Source: Bacillus smithii (lineage in GTDB: Bacteria; Bacillota; Bacilli; Bacillales; DSM-4216). Taken from it: a DNA stretch of 64,000 nucleotides. The notes beneath the pieces are model-generated. The model made no database searches. It worked only from the letters and a program-made list of their open reading frames with translations, and had not been told where the DNA came from. The stretch spans positions 2,212,001-2,276,000 of the forward strand of contig NZ_CP012024.1 in NCBI RefSeq assembly GCF_001050115.1, in the 5' to 3' direction. Below, piece by piece: positions 36,020-45,650 of the stretch; the first letter of the stretch is position 1, and each line of letters starts with the position of its first letter. The translations under genes and the position numbers were made by a program.

Positions 36020-36321
36020 TGGGAACAATCCTCTCTTTACAATAACTCTTTTCTCTTTATCATTTTAAACAAAACCAAGCCATTTTTCTATAAAAAAGAG
36101 CATGTAAAATGATAGATGATTTTCTTTTAAAACATGGAAAAATCGAATATTAAAATGGAATACGCCCATTTTGGTGAGTACATCTACATCTATTTATATT
36201 ATGTATGGTGTATTATAAATCAAGATATCGTAATTGGATCAGATCCCTCCTTTTCATGGACTTATTTATTGTATTTTCCATGATGAAAATGGAAGGATCC
36301 GTCCTTAAGTACGAGCACTGA

Positions 36322-37495
36322 CTATTCGATGCGAATGTTTCGAATACAAAAATAAATCAGCGTATGACCAGCTCCAACGATTAACAACAAGATCGGAATG
36401 CTTTTTTGTTCAGGAAAAAAATGAATGGCGAATATAAAGCATAAAACCGAAAAAATACGGCCGGCATTGTTAAACAATTCTCTCACCACAATATACTCGA
36501 CCCGCATTTCACTTGCTTTCCAAGAACGGCCGATCACATCATAAGTAATCGAAATATACGGAACAAGTAGAAAGGGATACGCGATGGCAATCATGCTTGC
36601 ATAAATCAAAAGTTTCGGGAAAGTGGGATGAAACACAATCAAAAAAAGGGACAAGTATAGGACCACACCTGCAGCCAGTATCACTGGCTTCCGAAATTCC
36701 TGTTTGATCAGACGCGAAGCTAAAGAATAGCCAATTAAAGAAATTCCTGAGTTCACCAACCCATAGGTACAAAATAACAAATACGAACACTCCTTCCCGC
36801 AAACCTTGGAAAAAATGAGCAATCGTAATTCGGTTCCAATTCTGATTCGTTTTCCTCTCCTTCCATATCCTTTTCAAAAAATATTGACCATGCGCCGGCC
36901 TTCTTTTCAGCATAAGACTTAAAAGAACAGCGATCGTAAATAAACCGAGCGACACGGCAAAGATAATGGAATACCCGACAAACGACTCAAACCGTGAAAT
37001 AATGGATCCGGCTAAAACGGGACCGACCATCCCTCCGGCTGAACTTAACGTTCCGAGAAATCCGTTAAAAAAATCACGGGTTTCTGGTTCCGTAATCTCA
37101 AACGTTAAGACATTGTACGCCAGCCAATAAAAACCATATCCCACTCCCAGCAAAGCGCCGAGAATAGCTAAAAATTCATGGGCCCGTTCGCCAAAAAAAA
37201 GGACAGATAAATAAAAAAGGGCCAAGAAACTGACTCCCATACGCAAAACCATGATTCGATCGACTTTTTTGGCCCATTTCCCGGCGATAATAAACGTTAA
37301 TGGCTGAAAGATGACCACCATTAAATTATAAATCGCCAAATCCATAAACTTTCCGGACTGTTTCCATAAATAAATGTTTACAAATGTGTTGGAAAGCGCC
37401 ACGCTTAAAGAATAGCATCCGCCGATCGTTAATAAAATCAGCAATTCTTTTGTTAATTCTACATCTCCAAACCATTTTTTGTATTGTTTGTTCAT
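36322..37495 (-). pseudogene. yqgE: MFS transporter YqgE, frameshifted
   Basis: Major facilitator family protein. The first frame (ATG at 37495 behind AAAGGGGAG) encodes helices 1-6 and the start of helix 7 up to GLREGVFVFVIL at about 36775. Similarity then continues in another frame with TYGLVNSGISLIGYSLASRL and helices 8-12, to a stop at 36322. The part between helix 7 and helix 8 looks too short, so a small deletion rather than a single base is likely. The gene is therefore probably inactive, unless the window carries a sequencing error. It keeps its B. subtilis place between pbpA and sodA. Confidence 0.85.
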
Positions 37496-37503
37496 AAAAA
37501 ACT

Positions 37504-37540
37504 CCCCTTTGTCTCTCTCCTATCTTTTGAAACAAAGGGG
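37504..37540 (-). promoter_or_regulatory. Hairpin covering the yqgE ribosome site
   Basis: CCCCTTTGT and ACAAAGGGG form a 9-bp stem; on the minus strand the 3' arm is the AAAGGGG that serves as the yqgE Shine-Dalgarno. Folding would hide it. Possibly also a weak terminator remnant behind sodA. Confidence 0.4.
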
Positions 37541-37550
37541 GCTCTTATAC

Positions 37551-37586
37551 AAGAAAAGGCGAATCCCTTTGAAAGGATTCGCCTTT
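37551..37586 (-). terminator. Terminator of sodA
   Basis: A perfect 12-bp stem AAAGGCGAATCC / GGATTCGCCTTT with an 8-base loop, then TTTTCTTG on the minus strand, four bases after the sodA stop. Confidence 0.9.
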
Positions 37587-37590
37587 GTCA

Positions 37591-38199
37591 TTATTTTGCA
37601 GCGCTGTAGCGTTTTGCTACTTCATCCCAGTTGACTACATTCCAGAATGCTTGGATATAGTCTGGACGACGGTTTTGATAATTCAAATAATAAGCATGTT
37701 CCCAAACGTCTAATCCTAAAATAGGAGTTTTACCTTCCATTAATGGAGAATCTTGGTTTGGTGTGCTCGTTACTTCTAATTCACCGTTGTTCACTACGAG
37801 CCAAGCCCAGCCGGAACCAAAACGGTTTGCTGCTGCAGCAGAAAATTCTTCTTTAAATTTCTCAAAGCTTCCAAATTTTTGGTTGATAGCATCTGCCAAT
37901 TCGCCTGAAGGAGCACCGCCGCCGTTTGGAGAAAGAATCGTCCAGAAAAGAGAATGGTTAGCATGTCCACCGCCGTTATTGCGAACAGCCGTACGTACAT
38001 TTTCTGGAACGGCATCTAGGTTAGAAATCACTTCTTCAACAGATTTGCTGAGAAGTTCATCATTTCCTTTCAATGCATCGTTTAATTTTGTCACGTAAGT
38101 GTTATGGTGTTTCGTATGATGAATTTCCATTGTTTTCGCGTCAATGTGTGGTTCTAAAGCGTCATAAGCATAAGGCAATTTTGGAAGTTCAAAAGCCAT
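37591..38199 (-). CDS. sodA: Superoxide dismutase (Mn type)
   Basis: Converts superoxide to hydrogen peroxide and oxygen; 202 residues. The chain starts [20 protein letters not shown]. Metal ligands are seen: His in [11 protein letters not shown], His in [13 protein letters not shown], and Asp and His in [25 protein letters not shown] and the DVWEHAYY motif favour manganese. The ATG at 38199 follows GGGAGGAAT; a longer frame to 38262 is open but non-homologous. An 18-bp palindrome lies upstream. Confidence 0.97.
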   Translation of the reverse strand: MAFELPKLPYAYDALEPHIDAKTMEIHHTKHHNTYVTKLNDALKGNDELLSKSVEEVISNLDAVPENVRTAVRNNGGGHANHSLFWTILSPNGGGAPSGELADAINQKFGSFEKFKEEFSAAAANRFGSGWAWLVVNNGELEVTSTPNQDSPLMEGKTPILGLDVWEHAYYLNYQNRRPDYIQAFWNVVNWDEVAKRYSAAK

Positions 38200-38234
38200 G
38201 ATTAATTCCTCCCTATGTAATCCATTTTTAAATT

Positions 38235-38252
38235 TTGAATCATGTGATTCAA
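38235..38252. promoter_or_regulatory. 18-bp palindrome upstream of sodA
   Basis: TTGAATCA-TG-TGATTCAA, with perfect 8-base arms, lies 36 bases before the sodA start codon, in the probable 5' leader or promoter. It does not match PerR, Fur, CcpA or NrdR boxes. Possible operator of an unidentified regulator. Confidence 0.45.
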
Positions 38253-38506
38253 CCGTTTCCAATTATTACATTACCAAAGATAGTGTGGACTTTCAATTTT
38301 TTTGCTTTTATTTGCATAAAATTTGTGTTGGCCATTACCCATAAAAAATATGGCAAGCACTTGCCAAAATGGAATGTACCCGCCCCCTATTTGTCCTTTT
38401 TCCTTTTCATCTAAGCTAGATTGTTTTGTTGAAATTCTTTCTTCGCGAAAGGACCAATGATAGGATTCCCAATACTCGCCTGAATTAAAACTGCGATTTT
38501 TTTGAC

Positions 38507-38531
38507 AAAAAAACCGCAACGATCTTGCGGC
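38507..38531 (-). terminator. Terminator of the tRNA gene
   Basis: CCGCAA pairs with TTGCGG over a 5-base loop and is followed by TTTTTTTG on the minus strand, 14 bases after the tRNA 3' end. Confidence 0.8.
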
Positions 38532-38544
38532 TAAACAAAGTCTA

Positions 38545-38618
38545 TGGACCCTGCAGGACTCGAACCTGCGACCGGACGGTTATGAGCCGTCTGCTCTAAC
38601 CAGCTGAGCTAAGGGTCC
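38545..38618 (-). tRNA. tRNA with CAU anticodon (Ile2 type likely, or Met)
   Basis: 74-base cloverleaf. Acceptor GGACCCT pairs with AGGGTCC, the D-arm has AGCTCAGCTGGTTAGAGC, the anticodon stem-loop is GACGG-CTCATAA-CCGTC, and the T-loop is GTTCGAGTC. The discriminator is A and no CCA is encoded. The GGACC-type acceptor resembles the Bacillus tRNA-Ile2, whose C34 is changed to lysidine by TilS, more than elongator or initiator tRNA-Met. The amino-acid identity is therefore an inference. Confidence 0.9.
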
Positions 38619-38670
38619 TCCTCATTTCACCCCACAATATAACACCCTGATGATCGATCTGTCAATGACA

Positions 38671-39153
38671 TCAATGAATCTGCCAGAAGAAATACACGAT
38701 CATGGCGATCTGAATGATACCTTTTGTCAATACGGACGCAAAAAAGGCCACAACAGAACCAAGAGCAATTCTCACCGCTTGAGAAAAAGAAGTCCGATGA
38801 AATACCCATTCTCCAATCAACGCGCCAAGAAACGGTCCGATCACGATACCGAAAACCGGAATGACAAAAGGCCCGAGAATAAGCCCAATTGTGCTTCCCC
38901 AAATTCCTGCTTTGGAACCGCCAACCTTTTGGACCCCGAAGTAATTGACCATATAATCTGAAAGAAACAGCAAAACGACCAAAATCCCTTGAACCGTCCA
39001 AAATACCCAGCTAAACGGTTCAAATGAAAAAAACAGTCCATACAGCAAGAAAGCGCCCATCAAAAATAGCACTCCTGGTATGACCGGATAAATGAGTCCG
39101 ATAAAGGCAATGATGATGCAAATCCATATTAGGATCCAAAAAAGAATCGACAA
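38671..39153 (-). CDS. yqgC: DUF456 family membrane protein YqgC
   Basis: 160-residue protein with four or five membrane helices and several glycine-rich turns (GLIYPVIPGVLFLMGAFLLY; GIVIGPFLGALIGEWVFHR). The TTG at 39153 sits behind GGGAGGAG with good spacing and gives exactly the B. subtilis YqgC length; an ATG at 39192 is in frame but has no ribosome site. Function unknown. It is transcribed toward the tRNA gene. Confidence 0.88.
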   Translation of the reverse strand: MSILFWILIWICIIIAFIGLIYPVIPGVLFLMGAFLLYGLFFSFEPFSWVFWTVQGILVVLLFLSDYMVNYFGVQKVGGSKAGIWGSTIGLILGPFVIPVFGIVIGPFLGALIGEWVFHRTSFSQAVRIALGSVVAFFASVLTKGIIQIAMIVYFFWQIH

Positions 39154-39432
39154 AAAAGTCTCCTCCCTTTTTTTGCTTTCGACCATTCTCATTTCATGTC
39201 TTTACAGAAAGTTTTATGCCCCCAATAAAACATACATGAGAGAAAGATCATTATGCTTTATTTATTGTAGCGGAAAACGACGATACTTCAAAACCTTTTC
39301 ACCGATCAACAAAAAAACACGCATTTTAAAGAGAAAACATAAAGAAAATATTCGTGGTTTCAGAAAAACATTCTTTCTATCCCTTCATAAAAAGAACAAA
39401 GCGGTCATAAGGTATACTACGGAGGGACAAAT

Positions 39433-39756
39433 ATGAAAAGATTAGGAATGTTACTCGCTCTTGTTGTCGTCATTATAGCCATAGGATATGATCTAAAAAT
39501 TGGAACTCTTCCGTCAAACCAACCAAAAACCAGCCCATTTTCATTATCAGCACCTGCCGCCCATTCATCCATTCCTTATAAGGAAATCAAAATCCACTCG
39601 GGAGATACGGTTCTGTCGGTCGCTGAACGAATCCAAAAGGGAACTTTGCCGGTATCGATTGACGAAGTCATCCATGACTTTGAAACATTAAACAACGGTC
39701 TGAAACCGGAGAACATTATGGTTGGAAGAACGTATAAATTCCCCGTATATGAGTGA
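39433..39756 (+). CDS. yqfZ: YqfZ, LysM-domain protein
   Basis: 107 residues with an N-terminal membrane helix (MLLALVVVIIAIGY), a proline/serine linker, and a C-terminal LysM-like domain (IKIHSGDTVLSVAERI ... GRTYKFPVY). The ATG at 39433 follows GGAGGG. It lies just upstream of ispG, as in B. subtilis. It may bind the cell wall; no role is known. Confidence 0.88.
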   Translation: MKRLGMLLALVVVIIAIGYDLKIGTLPSNQPKTSPFSLSAPAAHSSIPYKEIKIHSGDTVLSVAERIQKGTLPVSIDEVIHDFETLNNGLKPENIMVGRTYKFPVYE

Positions 39757-39771
39757 ACTTAAGTTTATTTA

Positions 39772-39799
39772 TTGCTATTTCAACAAAGACTGGTACAAT
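39772..39799 (+). promoter_or_regulatory. Probable ispG promoter
   Basis: TTGCTA (39772-39777), a 16-bp spacer and TACAAT (39794-39799), placed 54 bases before the ispG start. Confidence 0.6.
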
Positions 39800-39852
39800 T
39801 ATTTAATGAAAAGAGCTTATTAATTTAATGATATCAAAAGGAGAGAATCCAC

Positions 39853-40956
39853 TTGGGTGAAATTATACATCGTTCAAAAACGCGGCCGGTAAAAGTGGGA
39901 AATTTAACGATTGGCGGTAGCAATGAATTGATTATTCAAAGCATGACCACCACGAAAACGCATGATGTAGAAGCGACAGTACGGCAAATTCATCAATTGG
40001 AAGAAGCCGGCTGCCAAATTGTTCGTGTTGCATGTCCGGATGAACGAGCAGCAAATGCGATCCCCGAGATAAAGAAAAGAATCCATATCCCATTAGTAGC
40101 GGATATTCATTTTGACTATAGATTAGCTTTAAAAGCCATTGAAGGCGGAGCAGACAAGATTCGGATTAATCCCGGCAATATCGGGAAACGGGAAAAAGTA
40201 GAAGCGGTTGTCAAAGCAGCCAAAGAAAGAGGGGTCCCGATCCGAATCGGCGTCAACGCAGGAAGTCTTGAGAAAAAAATTCTTGAAAAGTACGGATATC
40301 CGACCGCTGATGGAATGGTGGAAAGTGCACTGCACCATATTCGCATTTTAGAAGACCTCGACTTTCACGATATCATCGTGTCTTTAAAAGCTTCCGATGT
40401 CAATTTAGCGATCGAAGCATATGAAAAGGCTGCAAGAACGTTTGATTATCCGCTTCACCTAGGAATTACGGAATCTGGAACACTTTTTGCCGGCACCGTC
40501 AAAAGCGCAGCTGGATTAGGAGCCATTCTTAGCAAAGGCATCGGAAACACCTTGCGTGTTTCTTTAAGCGCCGATCCTGTTGAAGAAGTAAAGGTTGCCC
40601 GGGAATTATTAAAAGTATTTGGTCTTTCTTCCAATGCGGCGACATTAATTTCCTGCCCGACATGCGGCCGAATTGAAATTGATTTAATCAGCATTGCAAA
40701 CGAAATCGAGGAATATATCCAAAAAATTAAAGCCCCGATTAAAGTGGCCGTTCTTGGATGCGCCGTCAATGGTCCTGGTGAAGCAAGAGAAGCAGATATA
40801 GGCATCGCGGGAGCACGCGGTGAAGGACTGCTGTTCCGAAAAGGAAAAATCGTGCGAAAAGTACCTGAAGAAACAATGGTTGAAGAGTTGAAAAAAGAAA
40901 TCGATGCCATTGCAGAAGAATATTATCAAAAACAAAAGCAAGAACAAAATGCATAA
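39853..40956 (+). CDS. ispG: 4-hydroxy-3-methylbut-2-en-1-yl diphosphate synthase (flavodoxin)
   Basis: Iron-sulfur enzyme of the MEP isoprenoid pathway that reduces methylerythritol cyclodiphosphate to HMBPP; 367 residues. The N-terminal TIM barrel has [11 protein letters not shown] and [26 protein letters not shown] split by helices. The C-terminal domain carries the [4Fe-4S] cysteines in SCPTCGRIE and [11 protein letters not shown]. It starts at a TTG at 39853 behind AGGAGAG. A second pathway gene, ispH, lies 6 kb away; ispH uses the product of this enzyme. Confidence 0.97.
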   Translation: MGEIIHRSKTRPVKVGNLTIGGSNELIIQSMTTTKTHDVEATVRQIHQLEEAGCQIVRVACPDERAANAIPEIKKRIHIPLVADIHFDYRLALKAIEGGADKIRINPGNIGKREKVEAVVKAAKERGVPIRIGVNAGSLEKKILEKYGYPTADGMVESALHHIRILEDLDFHDIIVSLKASDVNLAIEAYEKAARTFDYPLHLGITESGTLFAGTVKSAAGLGAILSKGIGNTLRVSLSADPVEEVKVARELLKVFGLSSNAATLISCPTCGRIEIDLISIANEIEEYIQKIKAPIKVAVLGCAVNGPGEAREADIGIAGARGEGLLFRKGKIVRKVPEETMVEELKKEIDAIAEEYYQKQKQEQNA

Positions 40957-40990
40957 AAAGAGGCCGGCTTAAGCCAGCCTCTTTTTTTCT
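40956..40990 (+). terminator. Terminator of ispG
   Basis: AAAGAGGC and GCCTCTTT with an inner GGCTT/AAGCC stem, then TTTTTTTC. Confidence 0.85.
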
Positions 40991-40998
40991 GTAAAATG

Positions 40999-41397
40999 CT
41001 AAAAGAACGGAAGGACAAAAAGTCCCATCACGACTGCAACAGCTCCAATGCCGATCGCCCATATTCCAAGCGACCCAGCCCCTCTTCTTCTGGCCATGAA
41101 ACCGACGATGATGCCGGCAACGCCAAATAAAATAGGCATAGTAAACAGAGAAATAATGGAAAGCACCAGCGCGGCGATGCCGATATAACTTCCGGAGTTT
41201 TCCTCATCGCCATCCCGTTCACGTTCACGAACTGTATGATCCTCTCGATCATCTATTACAGGTGCGGCAATTTCTGCAGCCGTTTCCTCTTTATGATCCG
41301 TGTTTTTATATTCGTTTTCTTCTGTACCTTGTTTTTCTTCGTCCAATGCAATCCCCCGCTTTTCATACGGAATATGGATGCTCATTTGAGGTTCCAT
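40999..41397 (-). CDS. yqfX: YqfX-like membrane protein
   Basis: 132 residues: an acidic, charged N-terminal half (about 1-68) without structure, then two membrane helices (IGIAALVLSIISLFTMPILFG and LGIWAIGIGAVAVVMGLFVL) joined by the basic RRRGAG loop. It resembles B. subtilis YqfX in size, layout and position beside ispG. The ATG at 41397 is used here; an ATG at 41385 behind GGAA is an alternative. Function unknown. Confidence 0.8.
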   Translation of the reverse strand: MEPQMSIHIPYEKRGIALDEEKQGTEENEYKNTDHKEETAAEIAAPVIDDREDHTVRERERDGDEENSGSYIGIAALVLSIISLFTMPILFGVAGIIVGFMARRRGAGSLGIWAIGIGAVAVVMGLFVLPFF

Positions 41398-41637
41398 GTT
41401 ACAGGAACATTTATAATATTACCGAACAGGCATCTCATTACTTCCGTGAATGGTTGGTGCTTTTGGTAAAAAACTTGAAGGAAAGACATTTTAATCAACA
41501 TCACCTTTCCTGCCCTTTCGGTTTGAAAAACCTTTTGTATCTTATAAAAATAAAGTATGATACACTTTTATTTGCAACGGATTACCGTAAAAGCGACCAA
41601 CAGAAAAAAGCAGGATGAATCAAAGGAGCAGAGAGAA

Positions 41638-42201
41638 ATGAAACAAAAACGGTTTGGCATAGATATCGATGGTACAGTAACATCCCCTGACAGTTTAATT
41701 CCTTTTATCAACCAAGACTTCCAATTAAACATCACTTTAAAAGATATTACAAAATATGATTTAACAGAAGCATTAAATATCCCGGCAGACATTTTTAACA
41801 AATGGTACACGGAAAAGGAACCGCTCATATATAAACTTTCCCCGATTGCAGAAGGAGCAAAAGAAGTATTAACAGAATGGAAAAAACGTTTTCAGCTGTT
41901 CTTTATCAGCGCAAGAGGCGATCATGCGTTCGATATTACAAAAAAATGGTTTGAAGAGAACGACATCCTCTATGATCACATTGAATTGATCGGGACTCAC
42001 CACAAAATCGAGGCCGCTAAAAAACATGAAGTGGATATATTTTTTGAGGATAAGCATGACAATGCTGTTTCAATCCATAAAGAATTGGATATTCCGGTTA
42101 TTTTGTTCAATACCCCTTACAACCAGGAGCCGGTCCCTAAAGGAGTGATGCGGGTCGACTCGTGGAAAGAAGCAAATGATATTGTAAAACGATTATTTTA
42201 A
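41638..42201 (+). CDS. yqfW: Putative 5'-nucleotidase, HAD family, YqfW
   Basis: 187-residue HAD-superfamily phosphatase. Motif I is GIDIDGTVTSP with the nucleophile Asp, motif II FFISARGDH, and motif III FEDKHDNAV. It resembles the YqfW/YorS-type putative nucleotidases. The ATG at 41638 follows AAAGGAG; a longer frame begins at 41557 but lies upstream of the HAD fold. It converges on zur. Substrate unknown. Confidence 0.88.
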   Translation: MKQKRFGIDIDGTVTSPDSLIPFINQDFQLNITLKDITKYDLTEALNIPADIFNKWYTEKEPLIYKLSPIAEGAKEVLTEWKKRFQLFFISARGDHAFDITKKWFEENDILYDHIELIGTHHKIEAAKKHEVDIFFEDKHDNAVSIHKELDIPVILFNTPYNQEPVPKGVMRVDSWKEANDIVKRLF

Positions 42202-42226
42202 CAGTGAGTACGTAGGAACCCATCAA

Positions 42227-42271
42227 AAAAACGGCGAAGAATAAGGGAAAAATCCTTATTTTTCGCCGTTT
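42227..42271 (-). terminator. Terminator of zur (bidirectional)
   Basis: AACGGCGAA-AATAAGG pairs with CCTTATT-TTCGCCGTT, with T/A-rich flanks on both sides, across the zur stop codon. It can also end yqfW. Confidence 0.85.
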
Positions 42272-42678
42272 CTGCATTCTGGACATGTTCCATACACTTC
42301 AAATTTATGATCTGCGATTTCATATCCGTCCAAATTTTCTTGAATCGAATTCATCGGGCAAATATGAATTTCCTTTGTTTTTCCGCAAGATAGACAAATA
42401 AAATGGTGATGATGCTCCATGGCAGAACAAGAAAACCGAAACAATTTTTCTCCGTTTAGTTCCGTATCTTCTAATATTCCGATTTTGACAAATAAAGCCA
42501 AGTTCCGGTAAATCGTGTCAAAGCTGACGCCCGGATAACGGCCTTTCATCATCTCCAGCACTTCTTTGGCCGATAAATACTTATCGTGCTTGGCAAATAA
42601 TGCAAGCAAATCCTCCCTTTTATCCGTATGTTTAAATCCTTTTTCTTTCAAAATCGAAATGGCTTCTGCTACTTCCAT
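42256..42678 (-). CDS. zur: Zinc uptake regulator, Fur family
   Basis: Zinc-sensing repressor of high-affinity zinc uptake and zinc-free ribosomal protein genes; 140 residues. An N-terminal winged helix ([29 protein letters not shown]) is followed by the metal-sensing domain with [12 protein letters not shown] and a C-terminal CPEC, together the structural zinc site. The ATG at 42678 has GGGGGTG six bases upstream. The next gene on the other strand is yqfT; yqfU, which I recall between them in B. subtilis, is not seen. I found no clear Zur box upstream. Confidence 0.93.
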   Translation of the reverse strand: MEVAEAISILKEKGFKHTDKREDLLALFAKHDKYLSAKEVLEMMKGRYPGVSFDTIYRNLALFVKIGILEDTELNGEKLFRFSCSAMEHHHHFICLSCGKTKEIHICPMNSIQENLDGYEIADHKFEVYGTCPECRNGEK

Positions 42679-42989
42679 ACATTGCACCCCCACTGTGTCA
42701 TTTTCCGTATGCTGCCGAGCTCATGGACAAAATAAATAACCGTTCTAATGCCAGAAAAAACTATGAATATTTTCAAACCTATATGCTTAACGAATTTTAT
42801 TTGATTTTAATCATCGCTTTCAGGGCGATTTTCATTCTCATTTTTCAGAATGATTCCGATTTATAGATAAGTGAAGTATACATGAAAAACGCCAATAAGT
42901 AAACGAAAATGAAAATTCTCCGTTCCATTCCCTTTTTATAGACACAATTTTCAAGTTGACGCATATAGTGAATCAGGGAGTGATGGGCG

Positions 42990-43250
42990 TTGAAATTTAT
43001 TCAAACGATGATCAATCATAAAATCAGCACCATGACGGGAACAGAACTTTATAAATGGGGAAAACAGTTCAAAATTTCGATCACGAAAGAACAAGCAGAT
43101 GCGATTGCGGCGCATTTGCGCGGAAAAAAAATCGACTTGTTTGATGATAAGCAGCGGACTCAGCTAATCAAGGAAATCGCTAAAATCATCGGACCGAAAA
43201 AAGCAAAAGAAATCAATGAGCTGTTTATATTGTTTATGAACTCAGAATGA
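42990..43250 (+). CDS. yqfT: YqfT, DUF2624 family protein
   Basis: 86-residue, mostly helical protein starting at a TTG at 42990 behind GGGAGTG. The sequence (KFIQTMINHKISTMTGTELY; HLRGKKIDLFD) matches the DUF2624/YqfT family of Bacilli. No membrane helix or catalytic motif. It is divergent from zur across a 310-base spacer and converges on nfo. Confidence 0.88.
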   Translation: MKFIQTMINHKISTMTGTELYKWGKQFKISITKEQADAIAAHLRGKKIDLFDDKQRTQLIKEIAKIIGPKKAKEINELFILFMNSE

Positions 43251-43362
43251 CGGTGATGAAAACAGCAAAGATAAAGGCGAAAAACTCCTGGCCCTTTTCC
43301 TTGCCTTTATATTCCCCGCTTGCGGCTTATCGAAAAGGGCTTTGGAGTTCTCTGTTCTCTAA

Positions 43363-44256
43363 TCAGCTTTCTGCAATTTTTTGCAGAAGATTCTCATCGA
43401 ACTTTTGGCTACGGATCATTTCGATTTCAAATTTATACGGTGGTTTTTTGTTTTTCTTATCTTCCCCTACATACGGCGTTTCCAAAATTTTTGGCACATC
43501 TTCTAATTGTGGATGATAAATTATATAATGAAGAGCTTTGAAGCCTATATGACCAAAGCCAATATTTTCATGGCGGTCTTTACGGGACCCTCTTTCATTT
43601 TTGCTGTCGTTCACATGCAGCACCTTTAAACGATCAATGCCGATGATTCGGTCAAATTCCTCAAGCACTCCATCGAAATCTTCGACAATCGGATATCCTG
43701 CATCGTGTGTATGACACGTATCAAAGCATACGGAAAGCTTGTCATTATGAACCACACCATCGATGATCATCGCCAATTCTTCAAATGTCCTTCCGCATTC
43801 CGAACCTTTTCCAGCCATCGTCTCCAACGCAATTTGTACATTTTGCTCACGAGTCAATACTTCGTTTAGACCTTCAATAATTTTTTTAATGCCGACTTCC
43901 GGTCCTTCTCCGACATGGGCGCCGGGATGGAGAACAATTTGTTTAGCTCCGATCGCTTCTGTTCTTTCAATTTCGCTGCGCAAAAAGTCAACACCTAATT
44001 GAAACGTATCCGGGTTTTTGGCATTACCGATATTAATAATATAAGGTGCATGGACGATAATTTCCGTAATTCCATGTTCCTCCATATGCTTGCGGCCCGC
44101 TTCTATATTTAAATCTTCTATTTTCTTGCGTCTCGTATTTTGCGGTGCACCGGTATAAATCATAAACGTGTTCGCCCCATAGGAAACAGCTTCCTCGCTC
44201 GCCGCTAAAAGCATTTTTTTCCCGCTCATTGAAACATGAGACCCTATTTTCAACAT
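43363..44256 (-). CDS. nfo: Endonuclease IV
   Basis: AP endonuclease for base excision repair, TIM-barrel trinuclear zinc enzyme; 297 residues. Zinc-site motifs are [64 protein letters not shown] and the final ILETP. The ATG at 44256 follows AGGGAGC. It lies downstream of cshB on the same strand. Confidence 0.96.
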   Translation of the reverse strand: MLKIGSHVSMSGKKMLLAASEEAVSYGANTFMIYTGAPQNTRRKKIEDLNIEAGRKHMEEHGITEIIVHAPYIINIGNAKNPDTFQLGVDFLRSEIERTEAIGAKQIVLHPGAHVGEGPEVGIKKIIEGLNEVLTREQNVQIALETMAGKGSECGRTFEELAMIIDGVVHNDKLSVCFDTCHTHDAGYPIVEDFDGVLEEFDRIIGIDRLKVLHVNDSKNERGSRKDRHENIGFGHIGFKALHYIIYHPQLEDVPKILETPYVGEDKKNKKPPYKFEIEMIRSQKFDENLLQKIAES

Positions 44257-44339
44257 CCGTTTCAGCTCCCTTTTCCTTATCCTTTAAATGCAGCGGTTCA
44301 CCAATGGTGTTGCTGCTTTCGTGTCATCGAACAAAAGGT

Positions 44340-45650
44340 TTATTTCTTTTTCGCTTTCAATCGTTTTTCTCTTCGCTTTAATTTTTCTATTTCCTGTCTG
44401 ATTTTTTTCTTATAACCCGGCTTCACTTTTTTAGGCTTGCGTACGAGGGCTTTCGCTTTTAATTCTGTTTCATCTGCCATCTTCTCCCGGTTTTTCCTTC
44501 TGTTCCGATCCGGAATTTCTATAATGGCGTCCTTTTGAATATCACGATGCAAGAAGCGAATTCCTCTTTTCTCCAAACGATTTAAAATATCTTCATCGCT
44601 CGGGGTATAAATTGAAGCACATATTCCTGAAAAGCCCGCCCGACCGGTCCGTCCTGAACGGTGAATATAAAAATCGAGATCTTGCGGCAATTCGTAATTT
44701 ATTACATGGCTGACTCCCTCAATATCAATACCCCTAGCCGCCAAATCTGTGGCCACTATATATTGAAACTCAAGGTCGCGGATTTGTTTCATCATTTTCT
44801 TTCTTTCGCGGGGAGTTAAATCGCCATGAATTCTTCCCGTTTTTAATCCTTTTGCTGCTAACGCATCTGCCACTTCATCTGCCATTTGTTTCGTATTGGT
44901 AAAAACCAAAGCCAGATAGGGGTTAAAGGCAATCAGCAGCTGATAAAGCAAGTCGATTTTTTCCCGACTTTTCAGAGGGACTAGAATATGTTCGATTGTC
45001 TCTGCCGACGCTTTTTTAGGCTGTACTTGAACGTATTCCGGGTTTTCCATATATTTTTTTATAAAAGGCTTTAATTTTTCCGGAATGGTTGCAGAAAAAA
45101 CAAGCATTTGCAAATCTTTGTCCATTCGGCTGGCAATTTGGTCCACTTCCACTATAAACCCCATGTCCAGCATCAAATCCGCTTCATCCACCACAAGAAT
45201 TTGAGCTTTATAAACGGATAAAGCCTGCTCTGTAATCAAATCACGAATCCTTCCAGGTGTACCAACCACAAGATGCGGCTGTTTTTTTAACTTTTCCATA
45301 TCTTTTTGTTTATCCGTTCCGCCTATTAGGCAACGGGCGGTGATCGTCTTCTCAGAAAACTTCGTAATCGATACTATTTCTTGGTGAATTTGACTGGCCA
45401 ATTCTCTCGTCGGAGCCGTTATGACAGCTTGCACCTCTTGTTTTTCCGGATCAATTTTTTCCAAAATCGGCAGCAAATAGGAGTGCGTTTTCCCTGTCCC
45501 CGTTTGCGACTGGCCGACCGCACTCTCCCCTTTCAAGATCAAAGGGATCATTTTTTCCTGTATTTCTGTAGGTTGATAAAATCCTAATTCTTCAATTGCT
45601 TTATTAAGAAAAGGCTGAAATCCAAATTTCTTAAATTGATGGTTGATCAT
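44340..45650 (-). CDS. cshB: DEAD-box RNA helicase
   Basis: RNA helicase of 436 residues, matching B. subtilis CshB (YqfR). Q motif FQPFLNKAIEELGFYQPTEIQ, Walker A SQTGTGKTHS, DEAD in VVDEADLMLD, SAT, ARGIDIEGV and HRSGRTGRAG are all present. The C-terminal tail (about 380-436) is strongly basic, suited to RNA binding. CshB works in ribosome assembly and cold adaptation in B. subtilis. Confidence 0.95.
   Translation of the reverse strand: MINHQFKKFGFQPFLNKAIEELGFYQPTEIQEKMIPLILKGESAVGQSQTGTGKTHSYLLPILEKIDPEKQEVQAVITAPTRELASQIHQEIVSITKFSEKTITARCLIGGTDKQKDMEKLKKQPHLVVGTPGRIRDLITEQALSVYKAQILVVDEADLMLDMGFIVEVDQIASRMDKDLQMLVFSATIPEKLKPFIKKYMENPEYVQVQPKKASAETIEHILVPLKSREKIDLLYQLLIAFNPYLALVFTNTKQMADEVADALAAKGLKTGRIHGDLTPRERKKMMKQIRDLEFQYIVATDLAARGIDIEGVSHVINYELPQDLDFYIHRSGRTGRAGFSGICASIYTPSDEDILNRLEKRGIRFLHRDIQKDAIIEIPDRNRRKNREKMADETELKAKALVRKPKKVKPGYKKKIRQEIEKLKRREKRLKAKKK

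Noticed and set aside
38271-38519. 82-residue minus-strand frame upstream of sodA
   Set aside because: No ribosome site and overlaps the tRNA terminator; composition not protein-like.
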